From Bacteroidaceae bacterium (GTDB lineage Bacteria > Bacteroidota > Bacteroidia > Bacteroidales > Bacteroidaceae): a stretch of DNA of 22,176 nucleotides. Shown here in pieces: positions 15,103-22,176 of the stretch (positions are counted from its first letter, which is position 1; each line of letters opens with the position of its first letter). Location of the stretch: NCBI GenBank assembly GCA_900770665.1, contig CAAGKZ010000079.1:1-22176 (forward strand), in the 5' to 3' direction. Made by a program: the position numbers and the translations under genes. The notes beneath the pieces are model-generated. The model was given only the letters and a program-made list of their open reading frames with translations, did not search any database and was not told the origin of the DNA.

Positions 15103-18100
15103 TTCGTCGTTTTTCTCTTTTCGGTTTCGTCGTTTTTCTCTCTCTTCTCTTTTCGTTTGAAGATGAACAGTTCTCTCAACTTGTTGAGCTTGCGTTTGTA
15201 GACATAGCCCACGCCGGTCTCTGTTATCTCGCCCTCAAGCAGTGAGTGGTAGTCCTTGTCGTAGAATATCCTTATGTGTCTATTGCCGGCCTTGTTCAAT
15301 TTCCATTCAAGCGAGACGTTGTTTATGAAGGTCTCGTTTCCGGCATTCTTGTCGGGGCGGTCGCCGCTGTTTACCTCACCGCCTATGACAATTGTCATGC
15401 GGTCGTTCAGGAATCTCTTGCTGAAACTGAAAGAGTAGTTGGTGTAGGCGCCGCCTTCGGCATTGAGTGCGTCGTTGATGCCAATGTTTACGTCAAAGTT
15501 CTTGATGGCTGTGCCTGAAATGTCGTTTATCTTGGCATCAAGGAACGAACTTAGGGCGCTGGCGGCTGTGACTCCCTGACGTCCGCCAAGGTATGTTCCC
15601 GTGATAATCATTGCAACGGCATAGCGGCTGAGTGTCTCTTCGTCGAGTTGGTTGAGCTGTTCCTGTATAACGGAGTTCTCGGGCGACGACATGGTAAAGC
15701 CGATGCTCATGTCGTTTACATCGTTGCCTATGACTACACCTGTGTTGAAGATTACCGGCTGTATGCTGTTGTCCTCGAATTCTACCGATACGGTTGTCTT
15801 CTCCAATGCGGTTATGTCCAGCATCGGGTTGAAAAGGTCGCCGGTCCAGGTGAGACGTCCGCCATCCTGTATGTGGAATGTCTTGAGTGGAATGATTGGG
15901 AGTGTGAGCTTCAGCTGTCCGCCGTTGAGTTTGTATATTCCGGTGACATTCAGTCCGTTGTCGCTGTCGTATGTGGCATTCAGATTACCATCGCCGTCAA
16001 AGGTTATGTAGTTGTCGCGTGCGGCGTCAAAGTCGAGTGACAGTTTCGCACCCTCCTCAACCTTTATGTTCATGTTTGCAGTGATGTTGCCAAGGTCAAT
16101 CTCGGTCTGTTGCTCCTGCTGCACGACTGTCGTGGTGTCGTTGAAATTTACAAATTCAACAAGACCGTCAAGTTCCTTGCTGGTCTCGAATGCGCTCTCC
16201 GGGATGAGGTAGGAGAAGTTGCTGTTGCTCAGTATAGTGAGGTTGCCCATCATCCTTATGTCGTCGAGCGTGCCACGAATCATACTGCGCAGGTCGACAA
16301 ACATCTTGCCATATATCGTCTTGCCTGCTTCGCGCGGTGTGTTGAGTATCTCGTAGTCCGAGGCGTTAAGGCGAAGGTTCAGCTTGGGGTTGAGCATGTT
16401 TGCCATCTCTATATCACCATCTATAACAAACGGGGTGTTGGCCTTGTCATAAATGTGGTATCCTTTGAAGTTGACTTTGCTGTCCTCTATCATAATGATA
16501 TCTTCGGCAAAGTGCAGCGTTGCGCCAAGCATGGGGCTGTAGACGTATGTGGAGTCGAATTGCAGGTGCCCGTGGCTCTTCATTTGGTTGAGTGTTCCGG
16601 CAAATGCTATTCTGCTGTCAAGATATCCGTCTATCATTGCTCCCTCCTTGTCAATGAATGCGCGGGTGATGTCGAGCGGCAGGCGTGTTATGGAGATGTT
16701 GCCGTCGAGTATTCCATCCCGGTAGCCACTCTCGATACCGGCTACCTTGTTGCCGTTGTGGCTGATGTCGCATTTTATCTCTTTTGCACCATCGCCGGTA
16801 GGTGCGTATGCGAAGTCAATCCTTTCGTTGCCTATTGTGTGACCGCTGTAGGTAAGTCCCTTTACGTCGGTGCTGCCAACGAGCATGTCGCCATTCTCCA
16901 GCAGCCTATAGTTGATACCGGCATTGAGCATTCCGTCCACGTCTGGCATTCCCGGCACAGCTTCGGATATCTTTGCGAGGTGGATGTTGAAGAGGTCGAG
17001 GTTGATGTTGTACTTGGCCTCGCTGTCTGGGGTAGTGTATATGCGCAGCCCGTTGTCATTACCGCCGGTGAAGCTCACGTCGGCATCGACAGACATTGCC
17101 TTGCCAATGTTTATGTAGCTGTTTTGGCCGAATGTGAACGGGGCGCCAAGCAGCAATGCTTCGGGGGTGAAGCGTATGTGCATGTTGCCGGGCTTGATGT
17201 GTGCCGTGAACCCAATCTTGCTGTCGCTCTTTTTGACATTGTCGCGCAGCAAAAGGTTGGTCGTGACGGTGTCGGCCTGTATATTTCCGTACAAAAGGGC
17301 TGTCAGGCTGTTGCTAGCGCCAGTTGATGTTGCCGTAAAGTCGCTGGCACCTATGATGTAGTCGAGCCTGTCGTCTCTTTGCCGTGTGGCGAACTTTATG
17401 CTGTCGAGCCTCATTTCATTAATGCCGAACTTCAAGATATGTCCCTTTACGTTCAGCCCTCTGCTTTGCGATATGTCGGCGTTGATATTTATCCCTTTTG
17501 TGGCAATCCCTTTAAATGCGAGGAAATTGTGCAGGATATTCCTTTCGCCGCAGTTGAAATCCAATGATATGCGTGGCAAAACCTTTTCGTAGTCACCAAG
17601 ATGGTAAAGTCCTATGTTGCCGCTCATCATCTTCCTGTTCATTGCCGCAATCTCTTCCATTGCATCGAATAGCTTGTTGTAGCCGCAGTCCATCTCGCCG
17701 TTGAGGTCGAGGTCGCCATTTTTTGCCATGATGACGGTTCTTTGCGGGCTGGTGGCAAAATCAACCATCAGACTTGCGGGGGTGAAACGGTGTTGGCTTG
17801 TGATGATGCTTGTCCCGTCACCCGTAATTTTCAGCGTGTGGGTCTCCCTGAAGTCGCTGCTTGCGACGATATCTATGTTTGTAGATACGTTGAGCATGGA
17901 ATCCATAATGCCGATACCTCTGAAATCGGCATTTGTCAACTCTATGGATGTGCGGTTGTCTATGCCTGTGGGTGTAAGTGCGGTGGTGGCGTCAATGCCA
18001 AACATCAGGTTCTTGTCGTTGCCGTCAATGGTTATTGTCGATATGCTGTTGGCCTGCAACGCCTTTGCTGTTATTGAATGCAGACGGTAGCCGGCATAGT

Positions 18101-19703
18101 GGAGCGTGTCGATGGTGATGTCTGCATCGTACTGCATGCTGTTGCTTAAAATGTCGGTTCCGCTTCCTTTGGCCGTTACCTGCATGCTGAGGCTGTGGAG
18201 CGGTATGCGGGGCATTATGGCTGAAAGGGCAAGGTGTTCCACGTTTATGCGGGCATCATACGCTGTGTCGGCAATGCTGTAGCTGCCGCCGGCGATTATC
18301 ACACCATTATCGCTGTTCAGTGCAATGTCGGCATTGATGAGACTGTCAATGTATTGTATGTTGCCTTTTACCGATGCGCTACAGTTTATGGTGTCGGCGG
18401 CGTTGCTGTCTGTTATTCGTGTAATGTTGTCTATATGTCCGTCAAAGGCAAGGCAGCAGTCAATCTTGTCGCTCTTGAGGATGTTTCTTATCTCTCCGTT
18501 TGCTCCCAAAGTGCCCACATCGGGGAATACAAGGCCTATTGTGTCAATGGATATGTTGTGTATGTTACCGCTCAGCTCCACGTTTGCATTGAGTATATTC
18601 TCGTCGAAAAAGCCGAGTTTGTCATATACCGGGCGAGTGAGCAGGGCGGCGAGGTCGCGCCTGTTGAGCCCGACAAACAGGTTGGCAGTAAAACGTGTGT
18701 TTACAGGGATTAAGAGTGCCTGTCGTGGTATTATACACTCTCCGTGGATGTATGAGCCGTTGGCGCTGTTTATCTCCAGTTTTTGCAGCATGATACTGTC
18801 CTTGCCGCTTGTGAAATTGGCCGCGGCATCTGTTATGGCAAAACCGCCGGGTTGCTCAAGTGAAAGGTGAGTGATGCTTGCCTTTATATCCTCGGGCGAA
18901 GTGTACTTCAACTCTTCGGCATTGAAATCAATCCCGTTTAGCTTGATGTGGTCGAGCGGTGCATCCTGGGCTGTGCCGGTGCCTTTGTCGTACCATATGC
19001 CGGAATTTTCCAAGGCAAGTGAGCGCAGTCCAAACCCCATTGCGGCGATGTCAAGGGTGCCTTTGTTAAGTTGCAGTTCGTCAATGTACATTCCTGCTGC
19101 CAGTGTGTCATGGGGAATGTCAAAGCCAATGTTGCACTCCTTTATGCGACCGCTGTGCAGGTTGATGGTCCATTTTGGCAGCTCGCTCTCTTCGTTGACC
19201 GTGGTGTCGGCCAATGTTATGTTAATGTCGCTGTGGGCTATGTACAGCTGTCTTATGTCGGCAACGGAACTTGCGAGGTCAGCGTTCCTTACAACAACTC
19301 TTGCGTGACCCACCTTGCCGTCGACGCGGTATTCGGGCAACATATCATGTGTGTTTATGTCGAGTTCTTCGAGTGAGATGTAGTTGACTTCCACTTTGCC
19401 TTTGAACAGGGGAAAGAGTGAGATGTCGGCTTCGAGGCTCTCTCCTTGAAAATATATGCTGTCGTTCTTGGATATCCTGAAGTCCGATGCTTTCAGCTTT
19501 AGAGGAAAAGAAAGCGAAACGGAGCCTATCTCAACATCGAATTCGCTCCTGCTGCCAATCTTTTTGCAGGCCTTTTCGACAACAGCCCGTTGTACGGGAG
19601 GAAGGTAGAGTAGGGTAAAGAGGATGCTGATGATGGCAACCGGCAGGCCTATAATCATCAGTATTGCCCGAAGAAGTCTTTTTGAGCGTCTCTTTTTTTT
19701 CAT
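15099..19703 (-). CDS. tamB: TamB, translocation and assembly module component
   Basis: A 1534-residue protein anchored in the inner membrane by one N-terminal helix (about residues 10-34, after the basic KKKRRSKR) and spanning the periplasm as a long repetitive beta structure of the AsmA/TamB type. The C-terminal part holds the DUF490/TamB domain, with GRLTWTGDLFNPMLDITA typical of it. Partner is TamL, encoded next. The order tamB-tamL is the reverse of tamA-tamB in E. coli. An ATG at 19832 is in frame, but a -7 box at 19738-19745 lies after it and the 43 extra residues precede the basic-plus-hydrophobic anchor, so 19703 is chosen. The last 25 or so residues are very rich in Lys, Arg and Glu, an unusual tail after the TamB domain. 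Confidence 0.9.
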   Translation of the reverse strand: MKKKRRSKRLLRAILMIIGLPVAIISILFTLLYLPPVQRAVVEKACKKIGSRSEFDVEIGSVSLSFPLKLKASDFRISKNDSIYFQGESLEADISLFPLFKGKVEVNYISLEELDINTHDMLPEYRVDGKVGHARVVVRNADLASSVADIRQLYIAHSDINITLADTTVNEESELPKWTINLHSGRIKECNIGFDIPHDTLAAGMYIDELQLNKGTLDIAAMGFGLRSLALENSGIWYDKGTGTAQDAPLDHIKLNGIDFNAEELKYTSPEDIKASITHLSLEQPGGFAITDAAANFTSGKDSIMLQKLEINSANGSYIHGECIIPRQALLIPVNTRFTANLFVGLNRRDLAALLTRPVYDKLGFFDENILNANVELSGNIHNISIDTIGLVFPDVGTLGANGEIRNILKSDKIDCCLAFDGHIDNITRITDSNAADTINCSASVKGNIQYIDSLINADIALNSDNGVIIAGGSYSIADTAYDARINVEHLALSAIMPRIPLHSLSMQVTAKGSGTDILSNSMQYDADITIDTLHYAGYRLHSITAKALQANSISTITIDGNDKNLMFGIDATTALTPTGIDNRTSIELTNADFRGIGIMDSMLNVSTNIDIVASSDFRETHTLKITGDGTSIITSQHRFTPASLMVDFATSPQRTVIMAKNGDLDLNGEMDCGYNKLFDAMEEIAAMNRKMMSGNIGLYHLGDYEKVLPRISLDFNCGERNILHNFLAFKGIATKGININADISQSRGLNVKGHILKFGINEMRLDSIKFATRQRDDRLDYIIGASDFTATSTGASNSLTALLYGNIQADTVTTNLLLRDNVKKSDSKIGFTAHIKPGNMHIRFTPEALLLGAPFTFGQNSYINIGKAMSVDADVSFTGGNDNGLRIYTTPDSEAKYNINLDLFNIHLAKISEAVPGMPDVDGMLNAGINYRLLENGDMLVGSTDVKGLTYSGHTIGNERIDFAYAPTGDGAKEIKCDISHNGNKVAGIESGYRDGILDGNISITRLPLDITRAFIDKEGAMIDGYLDSRIAFAGTLNQMKSHGHLQFDSTYVYSPMLGATLHFAEDIIMIEDSKVNFKGYHIYDKANTPFVIDGDIEMANMLNPKLNLRLNASDYEILNTPREAGKTIYGKMFVDLRSMIRGTLDDIRMMGNLTILSNSNFSYLIPESAFETSKELDGLVEFVNFNDTTTVVQQEQQTEIDLGNITANMNIKVEEGAKLSLDFDAARDNYITFDGDGNLNATYDSDNGLNVTGIYKLNGGQLKLTLPIIPLKTFHIQDGGRLTWTGDLFNPMLDITALEKTTVSVEFEDNSIQPVIFNTGVVIGNDVNDMSIGFTMSSPENSVIQEQLNQLDEETLSRYAVAMIITGTYLGGRQGVTAASALSSFLDAKINDISGTAIKNFDVNIGINDALNAEGGAYTNYSFSFSKRFLNDRMTIVIGGEVNSGDRPDKNAGNETFINNVSLEWKLNKAGNRHIRIFYDKDYHSLLEGEITETGVGYVYKRKLNKLRELFIFKRKEKREKNDETEKRKTTK

Positions 19704-19737
19704 CCCGAATAATGACAGTCTTATAGTTTTTACAATG

Positions 19738-19745
19738 CAAAAATA
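19738..19745 (-). promoter_or_regulatory. -7 promoter box of tamB-tamL
   Basis: Read on the minus strand it is TATTTTTG, a full match to TAnnTTTG. Predicted start of transcription is near 19731, so the leader is about 28 nt. No TTG at the best -33 distance. It supports the tamB start at 19703. Confidence 0.55.
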
Positions 19746-19884
19746 ACCACAAACAACCGCTTTTCCCACATTTTGACCATAGTTTTTGTGGCTTTTCTGT
19801 TTTATTGTGGTGCCATGTAATGCATTTAACAAATTTGTGCCCCTATCTTTTGTCCATAAAGGCTTTTTTTCTTGAAAAAATCCC

Positions 19885-19892
19885 TAAATTTG
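19885..19892 (+). promoter_or_regulatory. -7 promoter box of the cyclophilin-peptidase operon
   Basis: TAAATTTG, a full match to TAnnTTTG, 41 bases before the cyclophilin ATG. The -33 region is only T-rich (no clean TTG). It forms a divergent pair with the tamB promoter; the 230 bp between the two start codons holds nothing else I can name. A weaker alternative, TATCTTTT, lies about 35 bases upstream. Confidence 0.5.
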
Positions 19893-19933
19893 TAAATTGA
19901 ATAATATGTAATCCACTTTAAAATAGTATGACT

Positions 19934-20821
19934 ATGAAAAAGATATTTTACCTGTTTTCAATAATGCTGTTTCTGTTTTCTTGCTCCGGGGAAGATAGTA
20001 AACAGGAGGACAAGCCTGCCATGGGAGAGAAGAGTTGGAGGCCCGACAGCGTTGATTGCCCCGACTGTGACCAGTATGTACTCATGTCTACCTCACTTGG
20101 CGATATAAAAATAAAACTCTATCGCGAGACACCGCTGCATCGCAGGAACTTCATAAGCCTGGTGACAAGTGGCTATTATAACGGACAGATTTTCTACAGG
20201 GTCGTTCCGGGTGCTATGATTCAGGCCGGTGACTATACATCGATAAAGAACCCAAAGAGCAGGGACATCGGCGTGAATGATGTGGATTATACAATCCCAT
20301 CGGAGATTGACCCGGCAAAACGCACGCACAAGCGTGGCGCTTTGGCTGCTGCAAGCTACAACAAGGGCGAGTATTCGTCGGGCTCGCACTTCTACATTGT
20401 GTCGAACAAGAAGGTGAAGGAGAACGAGGTTGATGCTGCCGAAAAGTCTTATACCAAGGAACTGGTGAATATGAAGTTCCGCGAACTGCAGAAACCACAT
20501 TCAAAAGAACTTAACAAACTCCGTGCTCTTGGCGAGAATGACAACCGCAAGAAAGAGGAGTTCAATGCCCTGGTTAACGAACTGCTTGCTCAGGCACGCA
20601 AGGAGATGAAAGGTAAGGATTTCCATTATACAAAGGCACAACGCAATGCTTTCTTGAAAGAGGGCGGTATGCCGGCGCTCGACCCGCACTATACTGTCTT
20701 TGGCGAGGTTGTTGAGGGTATGGATGTCGTTGATGCCATATCGTGGGTGAGTGTATACGAGGGGCGTCCGCGCGAAAATGTCTTCATAAAGAAAATTACT
20801 GTAATCAATGACGCTCAATAA
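19934..20821 (+). CDS. Lipoprotein peptidyl-prolyl cis-trans isomerase, cyclophilin type
   Basis: A 295-residue exported lipoprotein: the lipobox LFSC puts the lipidated Cys at residue 17. The cyclophilin domain starts at about 50; the catalytic core FYRVVPGAMIQAGD (87-100) keeps the key Arg (R89) and Gln (Q97), and SGSHFYIV and HYTVFGEVVEGMDVVDAI complete the fold. It would speed proline isomerisation in periplasmic or outer membrane proteins. Between SHFYIV and HYTVFG is a long, charged, probably helical insertion (about 158-245), and the Trp often found near its end is replaced. A CxxC pair (C42, C45) lies just before the domain. ATG 19928 is a two-codon alternative start. The stop lies 14 nt inside the next gene. 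Confidence 0.88.
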   Translation: MKKIFYLFSIMLFLFSCSGEDSKQEDKPAMGEKSWRPDSVDCPDCDQYVLMSTSLGDIKIKLYRETPLHRRNFISLVTSGYYNGQIFYRVVPGAMIQAGDYTSIKNPKSRDIGVNDVDYTIPSEIDPAKRTHKRGALAAASYNKGEYSSGSHFYIVSNKKVKENEVDAAEKSYTKELVNMKFRELQKPHSKELNKLRALGENDNRKKEEFNALVNELLAQARKEMKGKDFHYTKAQRNAFLKEGGMPALDPHYTVFGEVVEGMDVVDAISWVSVYEGRPRENVFIKKITVINDAQ

Positions 20822-22046
20822 AGCAACCCTCTCCAACGGACTGCGTGTGCTGCATATACCTGATACCGATTCGCAAATGGTGTATGTGAACCTGCTCTAT
20901 GGTGTAGGAGCACGCAACGAGGAGTATGAACACACAGGTTTGGCACATCTGCTCGAGCATTTGATGTTCGAGGGTACAAAGGCTGTACCTTCGTTCGACG
21001 AGCCGCTTGAGAATGCGGGTGGCGAGAATAATGCCTACACCAACAACGACGTTACCAATTATTATATATCCCTGCCTGTGCAGAATGCAGAACTGGCATT
21101 CTGGATGGAGAGTGACCGCATGTGCAATATCACCTTTGAAAAAAGCAAGGTGGATGTGCAGCGTCAGGTGGTGATGGAGGAGTTCAAGCAGACAACGCTT
21201 AACAAGCCCTATGGTGACGTGAGTATGATACTGCGTGCCATGGCGTTCAAGAAACACTCTTACCGTTGGTCAACCATCGGACGCAAACTATCGCACATTG
21301 CAGATGTTCCGGTGTCGGTGATACGCAAATTCTACAAGACTTTTTATGCCCCCGACAATGCTGTGCTTGCTGTTGTGGGTAACATCCCGTTTGAACAGGT
21401 GATGGAGTGGAGCAACAAGTGGTTCGGTAATATTCCCGCAAAGGGCTTTGTGAAGCCGAAACTTCCTGTTGAACCGCGCCAGGTGAGGCAGCGCCGCAAG
21501 GTAGTATATCGTAATATTCCCGAGAATGCTCTTTATATGGGTTTTCATATGGGTAGCAGGCTCGACGCCGATTATTATCCCTGTGATGTAATCTCGGATG
21601 TGCTCTCTAATGGCTATTCGGGACGCCTGCTCCTGCGCCTTGTGAGGGAGCTGAAACTCTTTTCAAAGATTGACGCTTTTATTTCGGGTAGCGAGGATGC
21701 CGGTATGTTCTGGATATATTCGCGTGTGGCGCAAGGTGTGAGAATTGAGGATGCCGAGGCCGCTCTGTGGTGCGAACTCGATGCTTTGAAGCAGGAACCG
21801 GTGCCCGAGGAAGAACTGGAAAAGGTGCGTAACCGCTTTGAATCGGAATTTACGTTCAGGAACATTGGTGGCGAGAATTTGAGCAACAATATAGCTCTTG
21901 CTTGCCTTCGTGGCGATATCGATTCCCATTTGTGTGAGCCCGAGCGTTACCGTGCAGTCACTGCCGAGCAGGTGCAAGCTACGGCAAAGGAACTCTTCCG
22001 CCGCGGAAACAGTTCGGTGCTGTACTATCTGAAAGGTGAAAAGTGA
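20808..22046 (+). CDS. M16 family zinc peptidase (insulinase-like, M16B)
   Basis: A 412-residue peptidase with the inverted zinc motif HLLEH (residues 47-51) and the distal ligand Glu in VVMEEFKQ (E124 or E125), so the active site appears complete. The second half is the usual M16 C-terminal domain. No signal peptide is present, so it is probably cytosolic; homologous enzymes degrade short peptides or process leaders, and the substrate here is unknown. The start codon lies inside the cyclophilin gene (14-nt overlap), showing shared transcription and likely coupled translation. The last codons (LKGEK and the TGA) are made of heptad repeat units, so the 3' end of the gene merges with the repeat element. 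Confidence 0.88.
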   Translation: MTLNKATLSNGLRVLHIPDTDSQMVYVNLLYGVGARNEEYEHTGLAHLLEHLMFEGTKAVPSFDEPLENAGGENNAYTNNDVTNYYISLPVQNAELAFWMESDRMCNITFEKSKVDVQRQVVMEEFKQTTLNKPYGDVSMILRAMAFKKHSYRWSTIGRKLSHIADVPVSVIRKFYKTFYAPDNAVLAVVGNIPFEQVMEWSNKWFGNIPAKGFVKPKLPVEPRQVRQRRKVVYRNIPENALYMGFHMGSRLDADYYPCDVISDVLSNGYSGRLLLRLVRELKLFSKIDAFISGSEDAGMFWIYSRVAQGVRIEDAEAALWCELDALKQEPVPEEELEKVRNRFESEFTFRNIGGENLSNNIALACLRGDIDSHLCEPERYRAVTAEQVQATAKELFRRGNSSVLYYLKGEK

Positions 22047-22176
22047 AAAGTGAAAGGTGAAAGGTGAAAAGTGAAAACTTGTGCAAGCGAGTGAAAACTA
22101 AGTTTACTTGAGTTTTTGCAACGAGCGCAGTCAAGTTTCAATCACACGAAGTGTGGTTAAAACTGAAAGGTGAAAG
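22031..22176 (+). repeat. Heptad-and-hairpin repeat element, one module, cut by window end
   Basis: Seven consecutive heptads (GAAAGGT, GAAAAGT, GAAAACT forms) run from 22031 to 22079 and begin inside the M16 gene. A module follows: AAGCGAG (22085-22091), a central hairpin AAAACT (22094-22099) with AGTTTT (22111-22116) closing AAGT-TT-ACTT, then TTCAATC and a distal hairpin AATCACAC (22140-22147), GAA, GTGTGGTT (22151-22158). Heptads resume at 22157 and continue to the window edge. Same family as 10335-10584, in the same orientation relative to the upstream gene. Confidence 0.85.

Noticed and set aside
16110..17327. 405-codon open frame opposite tamB
   Set aside because: The translation is Val- and Cys-rich without motifs, typical of the complement of a gene in this composition; several similar frames lie along tamB.
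19704..19832. N-terminal extension of TamB from the ATG at 19832
   Set aside because: A -7 box lies inside it, and it would put 43 unrelated residues ahead of a normal basic-plus-hydrophobic membrane anchor.

Overview
The window reads as a stretch of ordinary chromosome from a Gram-negative member of the Bacteroidales. Three things point there: promoters with a -7 box of the TAnnTTTG/TATCTTCG type and no Shine-Dalgarno signals; a TamB protein paired with a lipidated TamL; and lipoproteins and cell-envelope genes typical of the phylum. Base composition looks roughly balanced, and I see no transposase, integrase, phage or CRISPR gene.

Layout. 1-350: a tRNA-Glu(CTC) cluster made of two identical tRNA genes inside a 103-bp exact repeat, with a broken tRNA-Glu-like copy between them and a terminator at the end. 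361-3441 (minus): an operon of three glycosyltransferases, two GT-A family 2 and one GT-B. 3616-8466 (plus, divergent from the first): a Wzx/MOP-type polysaccharide flippase, an M23 metallopeptidase and a C69 dipeptidase, tightly packed. 8589-10328: a phosphohexomutase with its own promoter. 10329-10807: a gene-free stretch holding an unusual heptad-and-hairpin repeat element, a strong terminator and a promoter. 10808-12715: a long-chain acyl-CoA synthetase. 12716-12792: a convergent terminator. 12793-19703 (minus): tamB then tamL. 19934-22046 (plus): a lipoprotein cyclophilin overlapping an M16 zinc peptidase, followed by a second copy of the heptad-and-hairpin element that runs off the window.

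How it fits together. Most of the window builds or maintains the envelope: the glycosyltransferases and flippase probably make and export a lipid-linked glycan, the M23 enzyme acts on peptidoglycan, TamB/TamL serve the outer membrane, and the cyclophilin is an exported folding helper. The phosphohexomutase supplies sugar phosphates and the acyl-CoA synthetase activates fatty acids. Four gene pairs overlap (three 4-nt ATGA overlaps and one 14-nt overlap), which together with nearby promoters fixes several start codons.

The least conventional feature is the repeat element at 10335-10584 and 22031-22176. Arrays of a 7-bp unit (GAAAACT, GAAAGGT, GAAAAGT) flank a module of about 75 bp with two hairpins. 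The three modules differ in stem sequence but keep the pairing, and G-T pairs in the distal stem favour folding as plus-strand RNA. Both loci sit directly at the stop codon of the upstream gene. I cannot say what it does; it is the best candidate here for something undescribed.
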